Assembly: GCA_965206445.1 (NCBI GenBank) | Contig: CBDBJR010000002.1 | Span: forward strand, 1 to 64,000 | Origin: CBDBJR01 sp965206445 | GTDB taxonomy: Bacteria; Pseudomonadota; Gammaproteobacteria; Arenicellales; Poriferihabitantaceae | Length of the DNA: 64,000 bases | Direction: 5' to 3' | Part shown: positions 17,601 through 32,600 of the stretch, one piece after another | Layout: each line of letters opens with the position of its first letter | Numbering within the stretch: position 1 is the first letter of the stretch | Notes under the pieces: generated by a model | Told to the model about the DNA's origin: nothing | The model's input: the letters and a program-made list of their open reading frames with translations, nothing else | The model's database searches: none | Program-made: the position numbers and the translations under genes

Positions 17601-20600
17601 GTCGCGGTCGAGGATGACGACGCCTCGACCGACGCCACGTTGAGCGGCCTGAGCGTGTCCGACGGCATCCTGGACCCGGCGTTTGACTCCACCACCACGG
17701 CTTATACCGTCGCGCTCGCCAACAGCGTCGGCACGGTCACCGTGACGCCGACCGCCACCGACTCCGGAGCCACGATTACCGTCAACGGCGCCAGCGTCAC
17801 CAGCGGCAGCGACAGCGCCGATATTGTCCTGGAGATCGACACGCCGCTGGACATTGACATTATCGTCACCGCCGAAGACACCACCACCACGCTGACCTAC
17901 ACGGTCACCGCCACCCGTGCGGCGCTGCCCGCCATCTCCATCGCCGCCGGGACTTCCTCGGTGACCGAGGGCACGGCGGCCACCTTCACGCTGACGGCGG
18001 ACACGGCTCCGGCGAGCGACCTGACCGTCCTGGTGACGGTGACGCAGGCGGGCGACTTCATTGACGGCGTCGCGCCGACGTCGGTCACCATCGCCGCCAC
18101 CACCACCACCGCCACCCTGACGGTGCCCACCACCGACGACGGCACTGACGAGCCGAACGGCAGCATCACCGCGACCGTGACCGCCGGCACCGACTACACG
18201 GTGGACGGCACCGCCGACAGCGCCAGTGTCGCGGTCGAGGATGACGACGCCTCGACCGACGCCACGTTGAGCGGCCTGAGCGTGTCCGACGGCATCCTGG
18301 ACCCGGCGTTTGACTCCACCACCACGGTCTATACCGTCGCGGTCGACGACAGCGTCGGCACGGTCACCGTGACGCCGACCGCCACCGACTCCAGAGCCAC
18401 GATTACCGTCAACGGCGCCAGCGTCACCAGCGGCAGCGAAAGCGCCGATATTGTCCTGGAGATCGACACGCCGCTGGACATTGACATTATCGTCACCGCC
18501 GAAGACACCACCACCACGCTGACCTACACGGTCACCGCCACCCGTACGGCGCTGCCCGCCATCTCCATCGCCGCCGGGACTTCCTCGGTGACCGAGGGCA
18601 CGGCGGCCACCTTCACGCTGACGGCGGACACGGCTCCGGAGAGCGACCTGACCGTCCTGGTGACAGTGACGCAGGCGGGCGACTTCATTGCCGGCGTCGC
18701 GCCGACGTCGGTCACCATCGCCGCCACCACCACCACCGCCACCCTGACGGTGCCCACCACCGACGACGGCACTGACGAGCCGAACGGCAGCATCACCGCG
18801 ACCGTGACCGCCGGCATCGACTACACGGTGGACGGCACCGCCGACAGCGCCAGTGTCGCGGTCGAGGATGACGACGCCTCGACCGACGCCACGTTGAGCG
18901 GCCTGAGCGTGTCCGACGGCACCCTGGACCCGGCGTTTGACTCCACCACCACGGCTTATACCGTCGCGCTCGCCAATAGCGTCGGCACGGTCACCGTGAC
19001 GCCGACCGCCACCGACTCCGGAGCCACGATTACCGTCAACGGCGCCAGCGTCACCAGCGGCAGCGACAGCGCCGATATTGTTCTGGAGATCGACACGCCG
19101 CTGGACATTGAGATTATCGTCACCGCCGAAGACACCACCACCACGCTGACCTACACGGTCACCGCCACCCGTGCGGCGCTGCCCGCCATCTCCATCGCCG
19201 CCGGGACTTCCTCGGTGACCGAGGGCACGGCGGCCACCTTCACGCTGACGGCGGACACGGCTCCGGCGAGCGACCTGACCGTCCTGGTGACGGTGACGCA
19301 GGCGGGCGACTTCATTGCCGGCGTCGCGCCGACGTCGGTCACCATCGCCGCCACCACCACCACCGCCACCCTGACGGTGCCCACCACCGACGACGGCACT
19401 GACGAGCCGAACGGCAGCATCACCGCGACCGTGACCGCCGGCACCGACTACACGGTGGACGGCACCGCCGACAGCGCCAGTGTCGCGGTCGAGGATGACG
19501 ACGCCTCGACCGACGCCACGTTGAGCGGCCTGAGCGTGTCCGACGGCACCCTGGACCCGGCGTTTGACTCCACCACCACGGCCTATACCGTCGCGCTCGC
19601 CAACAGCGTCGGCACGGTCACCGTGACGCCGACCGCCACCGACTCCGGAGCCACGATTACCGTCAACGGCGCCAGCGTCACCAGCGGCAGCGACAGCGCC
19701 GATATTGTCCTGGAGATCGACACGCCGCTGGACATTGAGATTATCGTCACCGCCGAAGACACCACCACCACGCTGACCTACACGGTCACCGCCACCCGTG
19801 CGGCGCTGCCCGCCATCTCCATCGCCGCCGGGACTTCCTCGGTGACCGAGGGCACGGCGGCCACCTTCACGCTGACGGCGGACACGGCTCCGGCGAGCGA
19901 CCTGACCGTCCTGGTGACGGTGACGCAGGCGGGCGACTTCATTGCCGGCGTCGCGCCGACGTCGGTCACCATCGCCGCCACCACCACCACCGCCACCCTG
20001 ACGGTGCCCACCACCGACGACGGCACTGACGAGCCGAACGGCAGCATCACCGCGACCGTGACCGCCGGCATCGACTACACGGTGGACGGCACCGCCGACA
20101 GCGCCAGTGTCGCGGTTGAGGATGACGACGTCTCGACCGACGCCACGTTGAGCGGCCTGAGCGTGTCCGACGGCATCCTGAACCCGGCGTTTGACTCCAC
20201 CACCACGGCCTATACCGTCGCGGTCGACGACAGCGTCGGCACGGTCACCGTGACGCCGACCGCCACCGACTCCAGAGCCACGATTACCGTCAACGGCGCC
20301 AGCGTCACCAGCGGCAGCGAAAGCGCCGATATTGTCCTGGAGATCGACACGCCGCTGGACATTGAGATTATCGTCACCGCCGAAGACACCACCACCACGC
20401 TGACCTACACGGTCACCGCCACCCGTACGGCGCTGCCCGCCATCTCCATCGCCGCCGGGACTTCCTCGGTGACCGAGGGCACGGCGGCCACCTTCACGCT
20501 GACGGCGGATACGGCTCCGGCGAGCGACCTGACCGTCCTGGTGACGGTGACGCAGGCGGGCGACTTCATTGCCGGCGTCGCGCCGACGTCGGTCACCATC

Positions 20601-23600
20601 GCCGCCACCACCACCACCGCCACCCTGACGGTGCCCACCACCGACGACGGCACTGACGAGCCGAACGGCAGCATCACCGCGACCGTGACCGCCGGCACCG
20701 ACTACACGGTGGACGGCACCGCCGACAGCGCCAGTGTCGCGGTCGAGGATGACGACGCCTCGACCGACGCCACGTTGAGCGGCCTGAGCGTGTCCGACGG
20801 CACCCTGACCCCGGCGTTTGACTCCACCACCACGGCTTATACCGTCGCGCTCGCCAACAGCGTCGGCACGGTCACCGTGACGCCGACCGCCACCGACTCC
20901 GGAGCCACGATTACCGTCAACGGCGCCAGCGTCACCAGCGGCAGCGACAGCGCCGATATTGTCCTGGAGATCGACACGCCACTGGACATTGAGATTATCG
21001 TCACCGCCGAAGACACCACCACCACGCTGACCTACACGGTCACCGCCACCCGTGCGGCGCTGCCCGCCATCTCCATCGCCGCCGGGACTTCCTCGGTGAC
21101 CGAGGGCACGGCGGCCACCTTCACGCTGACGGCGGACACGGCTCCGGCGAGCGACCTGACCGTCCTGGTGACGGTGACGCAGGCGGGCGACTTCATTGCC
21201 GGCGTCGCGCCGACGTCGGTCACCATCGCCGCCACCACCACCACCGCCACCCTGACGGTGCCCACCACCGACGACGGCACTGACGAGCCGAACGGCAGCA
21301 TCACCGCGACCGTGACCGCCGGCACCGACTACACGGTGGACGGCACCGCCGACAGCGCCAGTGTCGCGGTCGAGGATGACGACGCCTCGACCGACGCCAC
21401 GTTGAGCGGCCTGAGCGTGTCCGACGGCACCCTGGACCCGGCGTTTGACTCCACCACCACGGCCTATACCGTCGCGCTCGACAACAGCGTCGGCACGGTC
21501 ACCGTGACGCCGACCGCCACCGACTCCGGAGCCACGATTACCGTCAACGGCGCCAGCGTCACCAGCGGCAGCGACAGCGCCGATATTGTCCTGGAGATCG
21601 ACACGCCGCTGGACATTGAGATTATCGTCACCGCCGAAGACACCACCACCACGCTGACCTACACGGTCACCGCCACCCGTGCGGCGCTGCCCGCCATCTC
21701 CATCGCCGCCGGGACTTCCTCGGTGACCGAGGGCACGGCGGCCACCTTCACGCTGACGGCGGACACGGCTCCGGCGAGCGACCTGACCGTCCTGGTGACG
21801 GTGACGCAGGCGGGCGACTTCATTGCCGGCGTCGCGCCGACGTCGGTCACCATCGCCGCCACCACCACCACCGCCACCCTGACGGTGCCCACCACCGACG
21901 ACGGCACTGACGAGCCGAACGGCAGCATCACCGCGACCGTGACCGCCGGCACCGACTACACGGTGGACGGCACCGCCGACAGCGCCAGTGTCGCGGTCGA
22001 GGATGACGACGCCTCGACCGACGCCACGTTGAGCGGCCTGAGCGTGTCCGACGGCATCCTGAACCCGGCGTTTGACTCCACCACCACGGTCTATACCGTC
22101 GCGGTCGACGACAGCGTCGGCACGGTCACCGTGACGCCGACCGCCACCGACTCCAGAGCCACGATTACCGTCAACGGCGCCAGCGTCACCAGCGGCAGCG
22201 AAAGCGCCGATATTGTCCTGGAGATCGACACGCCGCTGGACATTGAGATTATCGTCACCGCCGAAGACACCACCACCACGCTGACCTACACGGTCACCGC
22301 CACCCGTACGGCGCTGCCCGCCATCTCCATCGCCGCCGGGACTTCCTCGGTGACCGAGGGCACGGCGGCCACCTTCACGCTGACGGCGGACCCGGCTCCG
22401 GCGAGCGACCTGACCGTCCTGGTGACAGTGACGCAGGCGGGCGACTTCATTGCCGGCGTCGCGCCGACGTCGGTCACCATCGCCGCCACCACCACCACCG
22501 CCACCCTGACGGTGCCCACCACCGACGACGGCACTGACGAGCCGAACGGCAGCATCACCGCGACCGTGACCGCCGGCATCGACTACACGGTGGACGGCAC
22601 CGCCGACAGCGCCAGTGTCGCGGTCGAGGATGACGACGCCTCGACCGACGCCACGTTGAGCGGCCTGAGCGTGTCCGACGGCACCCTGACCCCGGCGTTT
22701 GACTCCACCACCACGGCTTATACCGTCGCGCTCGCCAACAGCGTCGGCACGGTCACCGTGACGCCGACCGCCACCGACTCCGGAGCCACGATTACCGTCA
22801 ACGGCGCCAGCGTCACCAGCGGCAGCGAAAGCGCCGATATTGTTCTGGAGATCGACACGCCGCTGGACATTGAGATTATCGTCACCGCCGAAGACACCAC
22901 CACCACGCTGACCTACACGGTCACCGCCACCCGTGCGGCGCTGCCCGCCATCTCCATCGCCGCCGGGACTTCCTCGGTGACCGAGGGCACGGCGGCCACC
23001 TTCACGCTGACGGCGGACACGGCTCCGGCGAGCGACCTGACCGTCCTGGTGACGGTGACGCAGGCGGGCGACTTCATTGCCGGCGTCGCGCCGACGTCGG
23101 TCACCATCGCCGCCACCACCACCACCGCCACCCTGACGGTGCCCACCACCGACGACGGCACTGACGAGGAGAACGGCAGCATCACCGCGACCGTGACCGC
23201 CGGCACCGACTACACGGTGGACGGCACCGCCGACAGCGCCAGTGTCGCGGTCGAGGATGACGACGCCTCGACCGACGCCACGTTGAGCGGCCTGAGCGTG
23301 TCCGACGGCACCCTGGACCCGGCGTTTGACTCCACCACCACGGCCTATACCGTCGCGCTCGCCAACAGCGTCGGCACGGTCACCGTGACGCCGACCGCCA
23401 CCGACTCCGGAGCCACGATTACCGTCAACGGCGCCAGCGTCACCAGCGGCAGCGACAGCGCCGATATTGTCCTGGAGATCGACACGCCGCTGGACATTGA
23501 GATTATCGTCACCGCCGAAGACACCACCACCACGCTGACCTACACGGTCACCGCCACCCGTGCGGCGCTGCCCGCCATCTCCATCGCCGCCGGGACTTCC

Positions 23601-26600
23601 TCGGTGACCGAGGGCACGGCGGCCACCTTCACGCTGACGGCGGACCCGGCTCCGGAGAGCGACCTGACCGTCCTGGTGACGGTGACGCAGGCGGGCGACT
23701 TCATTGCCGGCGTCGCGCCGACGTCGGTCACCATCGCTGCCACCACCACCACCGCCACCCTGACGGTGCCCACCACCGACGACGGCACTGACGAGCCGAA
23801 CGGCAGCATCACCGCGACCGTGACCGCCGGCACCGACTACACGGTGGACGGCACCGCCGACAGCGCCAGTGTCGCGGTCGAGGATGACGACGCCTCGACC
23901 GACGCCACGTTGAGCGGCCTGAGCGTGTCCGACGGCATCCTGAACCCGGCGTTTGACTCCACCACCACGGCCTATACCGTCGCGGTCGACGACAGCGTCG
24001 GCACGGTCACCGTGACGCCGACCGCCACCGACTCCAGAGCCACGATTACCGTCAACGGCGCCAGCGTCACCAGCGGCAGCGAAAGCGCCGATATTGTCCT
24101 GGAGATCGACACGCCGCTGGACATTGACATTATCGTCACCGCCGAAGACACCACCACCACGCTGACCTACACGGTCACCGCCACCCGTGCGGCGCTGCCC
24201 GCCATCTCCATCGCCGCCGGGACTTCCTCGGTGACCGAGGGCACGGCGGCCACCTTCACGCTGACGGCGGACACGGCTCCGACGAGCGACCTGACCGTCC
24301 TGGTGACGGTGACGCAGGTGGGCGACTTCATTGCCGGCGTCGCGCCGACGTCGGTCACCATCGCCGCCACCACCACCACCGCCACCCTGACGGTGCCCAC
24401 CACCGACGACGGCACTGACGAGGAGAACGGCAGCATCACCGCGACCGTGACCGCCGGCACCGACTACACGGTGGACACCACCGCCGACAGCGCCAGTGTC
24501 GCGGTCGAGGATGACGACGCCTCGACCGACGCCACGTTGAGCGGCCTGAGCGTGTCCGACGGCATCCTGGACCCGGCGTTTGACTCCACCACCACGGCCT
24601 ATACCGTCGCGGTCGACGACAGCGTCGCCACAGTCACCGTGACGCCGACCGCCACCGACTCCAGAGCCACGATTACCGTCAACGGCGTCAGCGTCACCAG
24701 CGGCAGCGACAGCGCCGATATTGTCCTGGAGATCGACACGCCGCTGGACATTGACATTATCGTCACCGCCGAAGACACCACCACCACGCTGACCTACACG
24801 GTCACCGCCACCCGTACGGCGCTGCCCGCCATCTCCATCGCCGCCGGGACTTCCTCGGTGACCGAGGGCACGGCGGCCACCTTCACGCTGACGGCGGACA
24901 CGGCTCCGGCGAGCGACCTGACCGTCCTGGTGACGGTGACGCAGGCGGGCGACTTCATTGCCGGCGTCGCGCCGACATCGGTCACCATCGCCGCCACCAC
25001 CACCACCGCCACCCTGACGGTGCCCACCACCGACGACGGCACTGACGAGGAGAACGGCAGCATCACCGCGACCGTGACCGCCGGCACCGACTACACGGTG
25101 GACGGCACCGCCGACAGCGCCAGTGTCGCGGTCGAGGATGACGACGCCTCGACCGACGCCACGTTGAGCGGCCTGAGCGTGTCCGACGGCACCCTGGACC
25201 CGGCGTTTGACTCCACCACCACGGCCTATACCGTCGCGCTCGCCAACAGCGTCGGCACGGTCACCGTGACGCCGACCGCCACCGACTCCGGAGCCACGAT
25301 TACCGTCAACGGCGCCAGCGTCACCAGCGGCAGCGACAGCGCCGATATTGTCCTGGAGATCGACACGCCGCTGGACATTGACATTATCGTCACCGCCGAA
25401 GACACCACCACCACGCTGACCTACACGGTCACCGCCACCCGTGCGGCGCTGCCCGCCATCTCCATCGCCGCCGGGACTTCCTCGGTGACCGAGGGCACGG
25501 CGGCCACCTTCACGCTGACGGCGGACCCGGCTCCGGCGAGCGACCTGACCGTCCTGGTGACGGTGACGCAGGTGGGCGACTTCATTGCCGGCGTCGCGCC
25601 GACGTCGGTCACCATCGCCGCCACCACCACCACCGCCACCCTGACGGTGCCCACCACCGACGACGGCACTGACGAGCCGAACGGCAGCATCACCGCGACC
25701 GTGACCGCCGGCACCGACTACACGGTGGACGGCACCGCCGACAGCGCCAGTGTCGCGGTCGAGGATGACGACGCCTCGACCGACGCCACGTTGAGCGGCC
25801 TGAGCGTGTCCGACGGCATCCTGAACCCGGCGTTTGACTCCACCACCACGGCTTATACCGTCGCGCTCGCCAACAGCGTCGGCACGGTCACCGTGACGCC
25901 GACCGCCACCGACTCCGGAGCCACGATTACCGTCAACGGCGCCAGCGTCACCAGCGGCAGCGAAAGCGCCGATATTGTCCTGGAGATCGACACGCCGCTG
26001 GACATTGACATTATCGTCACCGCCGAAGACACCACCACCACGCTGACCTACACGGTCACCGCCACCCGTGCGGCGCTGCCCGCCATCTCCATCGCCGCCG
26101 GGACTTCCTCGGTGACCGAGGGCACGGCGGCCACCTTCACGCTGACGGCGGACACGGCTCCGGCGAGCGACCTGACCGTCCTGGTGACGGTGACGCAGGT
26201 GGGCGACTTCATTGACGGCGTCGCGCCGACGTCGGTCACCATCGCCGCCACCACCACCACCGCCACCCTGACGGTGCCCACCACCGACGACGGCACTGAT
26301 GAGGAGAACGGCAGCATCACCGCGACCGTGACCGCCGGCACCGACTACACGGTGGACGGCACCGCCGACAGCGCCAGTGTCGCGGTCGAGGATGACGACG
26401 CCTCGACCGACGCCACGTTGAGCGGCCTGAGCGTGTCCGACGGCATCCTGAACCCGGCGTTTGACTCCACCACCACGGTCTATACCGTCGCGGTTGACGA
26501 CAGCGTCGGCACGGTCACCGTGACGCCGACCGCCACCGACTCCAGAGCCACGATTACCGTCAACGGCGCCAGCGTCACCAGCGGCAGCGAAAGCGCCGAT

Positions 26601-29600
26601 ATTGTCCTGGAGATCGACACGCCGCTGGACATTGACATTATCGTCACCGCCGAAGACACCACCACCACGCTGACCTACACGGTCACCGCCACCCGTACGG
26701 CGCTGCCCGCCATCTCCATCGCCGCCGGGACTTCCTCGGTGACCGAGGGCACGGCGGCCACCTTCACGCTGACGGCGGATACGGCTCCGGCGAGCGACCT
26801 GACCGTCCTGGTGACAGTGACGCAGGCGGGCGACTTCATTGCCGGCGTCGCGCCGACGTCGGTCACCATCGCCGCCACCACCACCACCGCCACCCTGACG
26901 GTGCCCACCACCGACGACGGCACTGACGAGGAGAACGGCAGCATCACCGCGACCGTGACCGCCGGCATCGACTACACGGTGGACGGCACCGCCGACAGCG
27001 CCAGTGTCGCGGTCGAGGATGACGACGCCTCGACCGACGCCACGTTGAGCGGCCTGAGCGTGTCCGACGGCACCCTGGACCCGGCGTTTGACTCCACCAC
27101 CACGGTCTATACCGTCGCGCTCGCCAACAGCGTCGGCACGGTCACCGTGACGCCGACCGCCACCGACTCCGGAGCCACGATTACCGTCAACGGCGCCAGC
27201 GTCACCAGCGGCAGCGAAAGCGCCGATATTGTTCTGGAGATCGACACGCCGCTGGACATTGAGATTATCGTCACCGCCGAAGACACCACCACCACGCTGA
27301 CCTACACGGTCACCGCCACCCGTGCGGCGCTGCCCGCCATCTCCATCGCCGCCGGGACTTCCTCGGTGACCGAGGGCACGGCGGCCACCTTCACGCTGAC
27401 GGCGGACACGGCTCCGGCGAGCGACCTGACCGTCCTGGTGACGGTGACGCAGGCGGGCGACTTCATTGCCGGCGTCGCGCCGACGTCGGTCACCATCGCC
27501 GCCACCACCACCACCGCCACCCTGACGGTGCCCACCACCGACGACGGCACTGACGAGGAGAACGGCAGCATCACCGCGACCGTGACCGCCGGCACCGACT
27601 ACACGGTGGACGGCACCGCCGACAGCGCCAGTGTCGCGGTCGAGGATGACGACGCCTCGACCGACGCCACGTTGAGCGGCCTGAGCGTGTCCGACGGCAT
27701 CCTGAACCCGGCGTTTGACTCCACCACCACGGCTTATACCGTCGCGCTCGCCAACAGCGTCGGCACGGTCACCGTGACGCCGACCGCCACCGACTCCGGA
27801 GCCACGATTACCGTCAACGGCGCCAGCGTCACCAGCGGCAGCGAAAGCGCCGATATTGTCCTGGAGATCGACACGCCGCTGGACATTGACATTATCGTCA
27901 CCGCCGAAGACACCACCACCACGCTGACCTACACGGTTACCGCCACCCGTGCGGCGCTGCCCGCCATCTCCATCGCCGCCGGGACTTCCTCGGTGACCGA
28001 GGGCACGGCGGCCACCTTCACGCTGACGGCGGACCCGGCTCCGGCGAGCGACCTGACCGTCCTGGTGACGGTGACGCAGGCGGGCGACTTCATTGCCGGC
28101 GTCGCGCCGACGTCGGTCACCATCGCCGCCACCACCACCACCGCCACCCTGACGGTGCCCACCACCGACGACGGCACTGACGAGGAGAACGGCAGCATCA
28201 CCGCGACCGTGACCGCCGGCACCGACTACACGGTGGACGGCACCGCCGACAGCGCCAGTGTCGCGGTCGAGGATGACGACGCCTCGACCGACGCCACGTT
28301 GAGCGGCCTGAGCGTGTCCGACGGCATCCTGAACCCGGCGTTTGACTCCACCACCACGGCCTATACCGTCGCGGTCGACGACAGCGTCGGCACGGTCACC
28401 GTGACGCCGACCGCCACCGACTCCAGAGCCACGATTACCGTCAACGGCGCCAGCGTCACCAGCGGCAGCGAAAGCGCCGATATTGTCCTGGAGATCGACA
28501 CGCCGCTGGACATTGACATTATCGTCACCGCCGAAGACACCACCACCACGCTGACCTACACGGTCACCGCCACCCGTGCGGCGCTGCCCGCCATCTCCAT
28601 CGCCGCCGGGACTTCCTCGGTGACCGAGGGCACGGCGGCCACCTTCACGCTGACGGCGGACACGGCTCCGGCGAGCGACCTGACCGTCCTGGTGACGGTG
28701 ACGCAGGTGGGCGACTTCATTGCCGGCGTCGCGCCGACGTCGGTCACCATCGCCGCCACCACCACCACCGCCACCCTGACGGTGCCCACCACCGACGACG
28801 GCACTGACGAGGAGAACGGCAGCATCACCGCGACCGTGACCGCCGGCATCGACTACACGGTGGACACCACCGCCGACAGCGCCAGTGTCGCGGTTGAGGA
28901 TGACGACGTCTCGACCGACGCCACGTTGAGCGGCCTGAGCGTGTCCGACGGCATCCTGAACCCGGCGTTTGACTCCACCACCACGGCCTATACCGTCGCG
29001 GTCGACGACAGCGTCGGCACGGTCACCGTGACGCCGACCGCCACCGACTCCAGAGCCACGATTACCGTCAACGGCGCCAGCGTCACCAGCGGCAGCGAAA
29101 GCGCCGATATTGTCCTGGAGATCGACACGCCGCTGGACATTGAGATTATCGTCACCGCCGAAGACACCACCACCACGCTGACCTACACGGTCACCGCCAC
29201 CCGTACGGCGCTGCCCGCCATCTCCATCGCCGCCGGGACTTCCTCGGTGACCGAGGGCACGGCGGCCACCTTCACGCTGACGGCGGATACGGCTCCGGCG
29301 AGCGACCTGACCGTCCTGGTGACGGTGACGCAGGCGGGCGACTTCATTGCCGGCGTCGCGCCGACGTCGGTCACCATCGCCGCCACCACCACCACCGCCA
29401 CCCTGACGGTGCCCACCACCGACGACGGCACTGACGAGCCGAACGGCAGCATCACCGCGACCGTGACCGCCGGCACCGACTACACGGTGGACGGCACCGC
29501 CGACAGCGCCAGTGTCGCGGTCGAGGATGACGACGCCTCGACCGACGCCACGTTGAGCGGCCTGAGCGTGTCCGACGGCATCCTGAACCCGGCGTTTGAC

Positions 29601-32600
29601 TCCACCACCACGGCTTATACCGTCGCGCTCGCCAACAGCGTCGGCACGGTCACCGTGACGCCGACCGCCACCGACTCCGGAGCCACGATTACCGTCAACG
29701 GCGCCAGCGTCACCAGCGGCAGCGACAGCGCCGATATTGTCCTGGAGATCGACACGCCACTGGACATTGACATTATCGTCACCGCCGAAGACACCACCAC
29801 CACGCTGACCTACACGGTCACCGCCACCCGTGCGGCGCTGCCCGCCATCTCCATCGCCGCCGGGACTTCCTCGGTGACCGAGGGCACGGCGGCCACCTTC
29901 ACGCTGACGGCGGACCCGGCTCCGGCGAGCGACCTGACCGTCCTGGTGACGGTGACGCAGGCGGGCGACTTCATTGACGGCGTCGCGCCGACGTCGGTCA
30001 CCATCGCCGCCACCACCACCACCGCCACCCTGACGGTGCCCACCACCGACGACGGCACTGACGAGGAGAACGGCAGCATCACCGCGACCGTGACCGCCGG
30101 CACCGACTACACGGTGGACGGCACCGCCGACAGCGCCAGTGTCGCGGTCGAGGATGACGACGCCTCGACCGACGCCACGTTGAGCGGCCTGAGCGTGTCC
30201 GACGGCATCCTGGACCCGGCGTTTGACTCCACCACCACGGCTTATACCGTCGCGCTCGCCAACAGCGTCGGCACGGTCACCGTGACGCCGACCGCCACCG
30301 ACTCCGGAGCCACGATTACCGTCAACGGCGCCAGCGTCACCAGCGGCAGCGAAAGCGCCGATATTGTCCTGGAGATCGACACGCCGCTGGACATTGACAT
30401 TATCGTCACCGCCGAAGACACCACCACCACGCTGACCTACACGGTCACCGCCACCCGTGCGGCGCTGCCCGCCATCTCCATCGCCGCCGGGACTTCCTCG
30501 GTGACCGAGGGCACGGCGGCCACCTTCACGCTGACGGCGGACACGGCTCCGGCGAGCGACCTGACCGTCCTGGTGACGGTGACGCAGGTGGGCGACTTCA
30601 TTGCCGGCGTCGCGCCGACGTCGGTCACCATCGCTGCCACCACCACCACCGCCACCCTGACGGTGCCCACCACCGACGACGGCACTGACGAGCCGAACGG
30701 CAGCATCACCGCGACCGTGACCGCCGGCACCGACTACACGGTGGACGGCACCGCCGACAGCGCCAGTGTCGCGGTCGAGGATGACGACGCCTCGACCGAC
30801 GCCACGTTGAGCGGCCTGAGCGTGTCCGACGGCATCCTGAACCCGGCGTTTGACTCCACCACCACGGTCTATACCGTCGCGGTCGACGACAGCGTCGGCA
30901 CGGTCACCGTGACGCCGACCGCCACCGACTCCAGAGCCACGATTACCGTCAACGGCGCCAGCGTCACCAGCGGCAGCGAAAGCGCCGATATTGTCCTGGA
31001 GATCGACACGCCGCTGGACATTGACATTATCGTCACCGCCGAAGACACCACCACCACGCTGACCTACACGGTCACCGCCACCCGTACGGCGCTGCCCGCC
31101 ATCTCCATCGCCGCCGGGACTTCCTCGGTGACCGAGGGCACGGCGGCCACCTTCACGCTGACGGCGGACACGGCTCCGGCGAGCGACCTGACCGTCCTGG
31201 TGACAGTGACGCAGGCGGGCGACTTCATTGCCGGCGTCGCGCCGACGTCGGTCACCATCGCCGCCACCACCACCACCGCCACCCTGACGGTGCCCACCAC
31301 CGACGACGGCACTGACGAGCCGAACGGCAGCATCACCGCGACCGTGACCGCCGGCATCGACTACACGGTGGACGGCACCGCCGACAGCGCCAGTGTCGCG
31401 GTCGAGGATGACGACGCCTCGACCGACGCCACGTTGAGCGGCCTGAGCGTGTCCGACGGCACCCTGGACCCGGCGTTTGACTCCACCACCACGGCTTATA
31501 CCGTCGCGCTCGCCAACAGCGTCGGCACGGTCACCGTGACGCCGACCGCCACCGACTCCGGAGCCACGATTACCGTCAACGGCGCCAGCGTCACCAGCGG
31601 CAGCGAAAGCGCCGATATTGTTCTGGAGATCGACACGCCGCTGGACATTGAGATTATCGTCACCGCCGAAGACACCACCACCACGCTGACCTACACGGTC
31701 ACCGCCACCCGTGCGGCGCTGCCCGCCATCTCCATCGCCGCCGGGACTTCCTCGGTGACCGAGGGCACGGCGGCCACCTTCACGCTGACGGCGGACACGG
31801 CTCCGGCGAGCGACCTGACCGTCCTGGTGACGGTGACGCAGGCGGGCGACTTCATTGCCGGCGTCGCGCCGACGTCGGTCACCATCGCCGCCACCACCAC
31901 CACCGCCACCCTGACGGTGCCCACCACCGACGACGGCACTGACGAGGAGAACGGCAGCATCACCGCGACCGTGACCGCCGGCACCGACTACACGGTGGAC
32001 ACCACCGCCGACAGCGCCAGTGTCGCGGTCGAGGATGACGACGCCTCGACCGACGCCACGTTGAGCGGCCTGAGCGTGTCCGACGGCACCCTGGACCCGG
32101 CGTTTGACTCCACCACCACGGCCTATACCGTCGCGCTCGCCAACAGCGTCGGCACGGTCACCGTGACGCCGACCGCCACCGACTCCGGAGCCACGATTAC
32201 CGTCAACGGCGCCAGCGTCACCAGCGGCAGCGACAGCGCCGATATTGTCCTGGAGATCGACACGCCGCTGGACATTGAGATTATCGTCACCGCCGAAGAC
32301 ACCACCACCACGCTGACCTACACGGTCACCGCCACCCGTGCGGCGCTGCCCGCCATCTCCATCGCCGCCGGGACTTCCTCGGTGACCGAGGGCACGGCGG
32401 CCACCTTCACGCTGACGGCGGACACGGCTCCGGCGAGCGACCTGACCGTCCTGGTGACGGTGACGCAGGCGGGCGACTTCATTGCCGGCGTCGCGCCGAC
32501 GTCGGTCACCATCGCTGCCACCACCACCACCGCCACCCTGACGGTGCCCACCACCGACGACGGCACTGACGAGCCGAACGGCAGCATCACCGCGACCGTG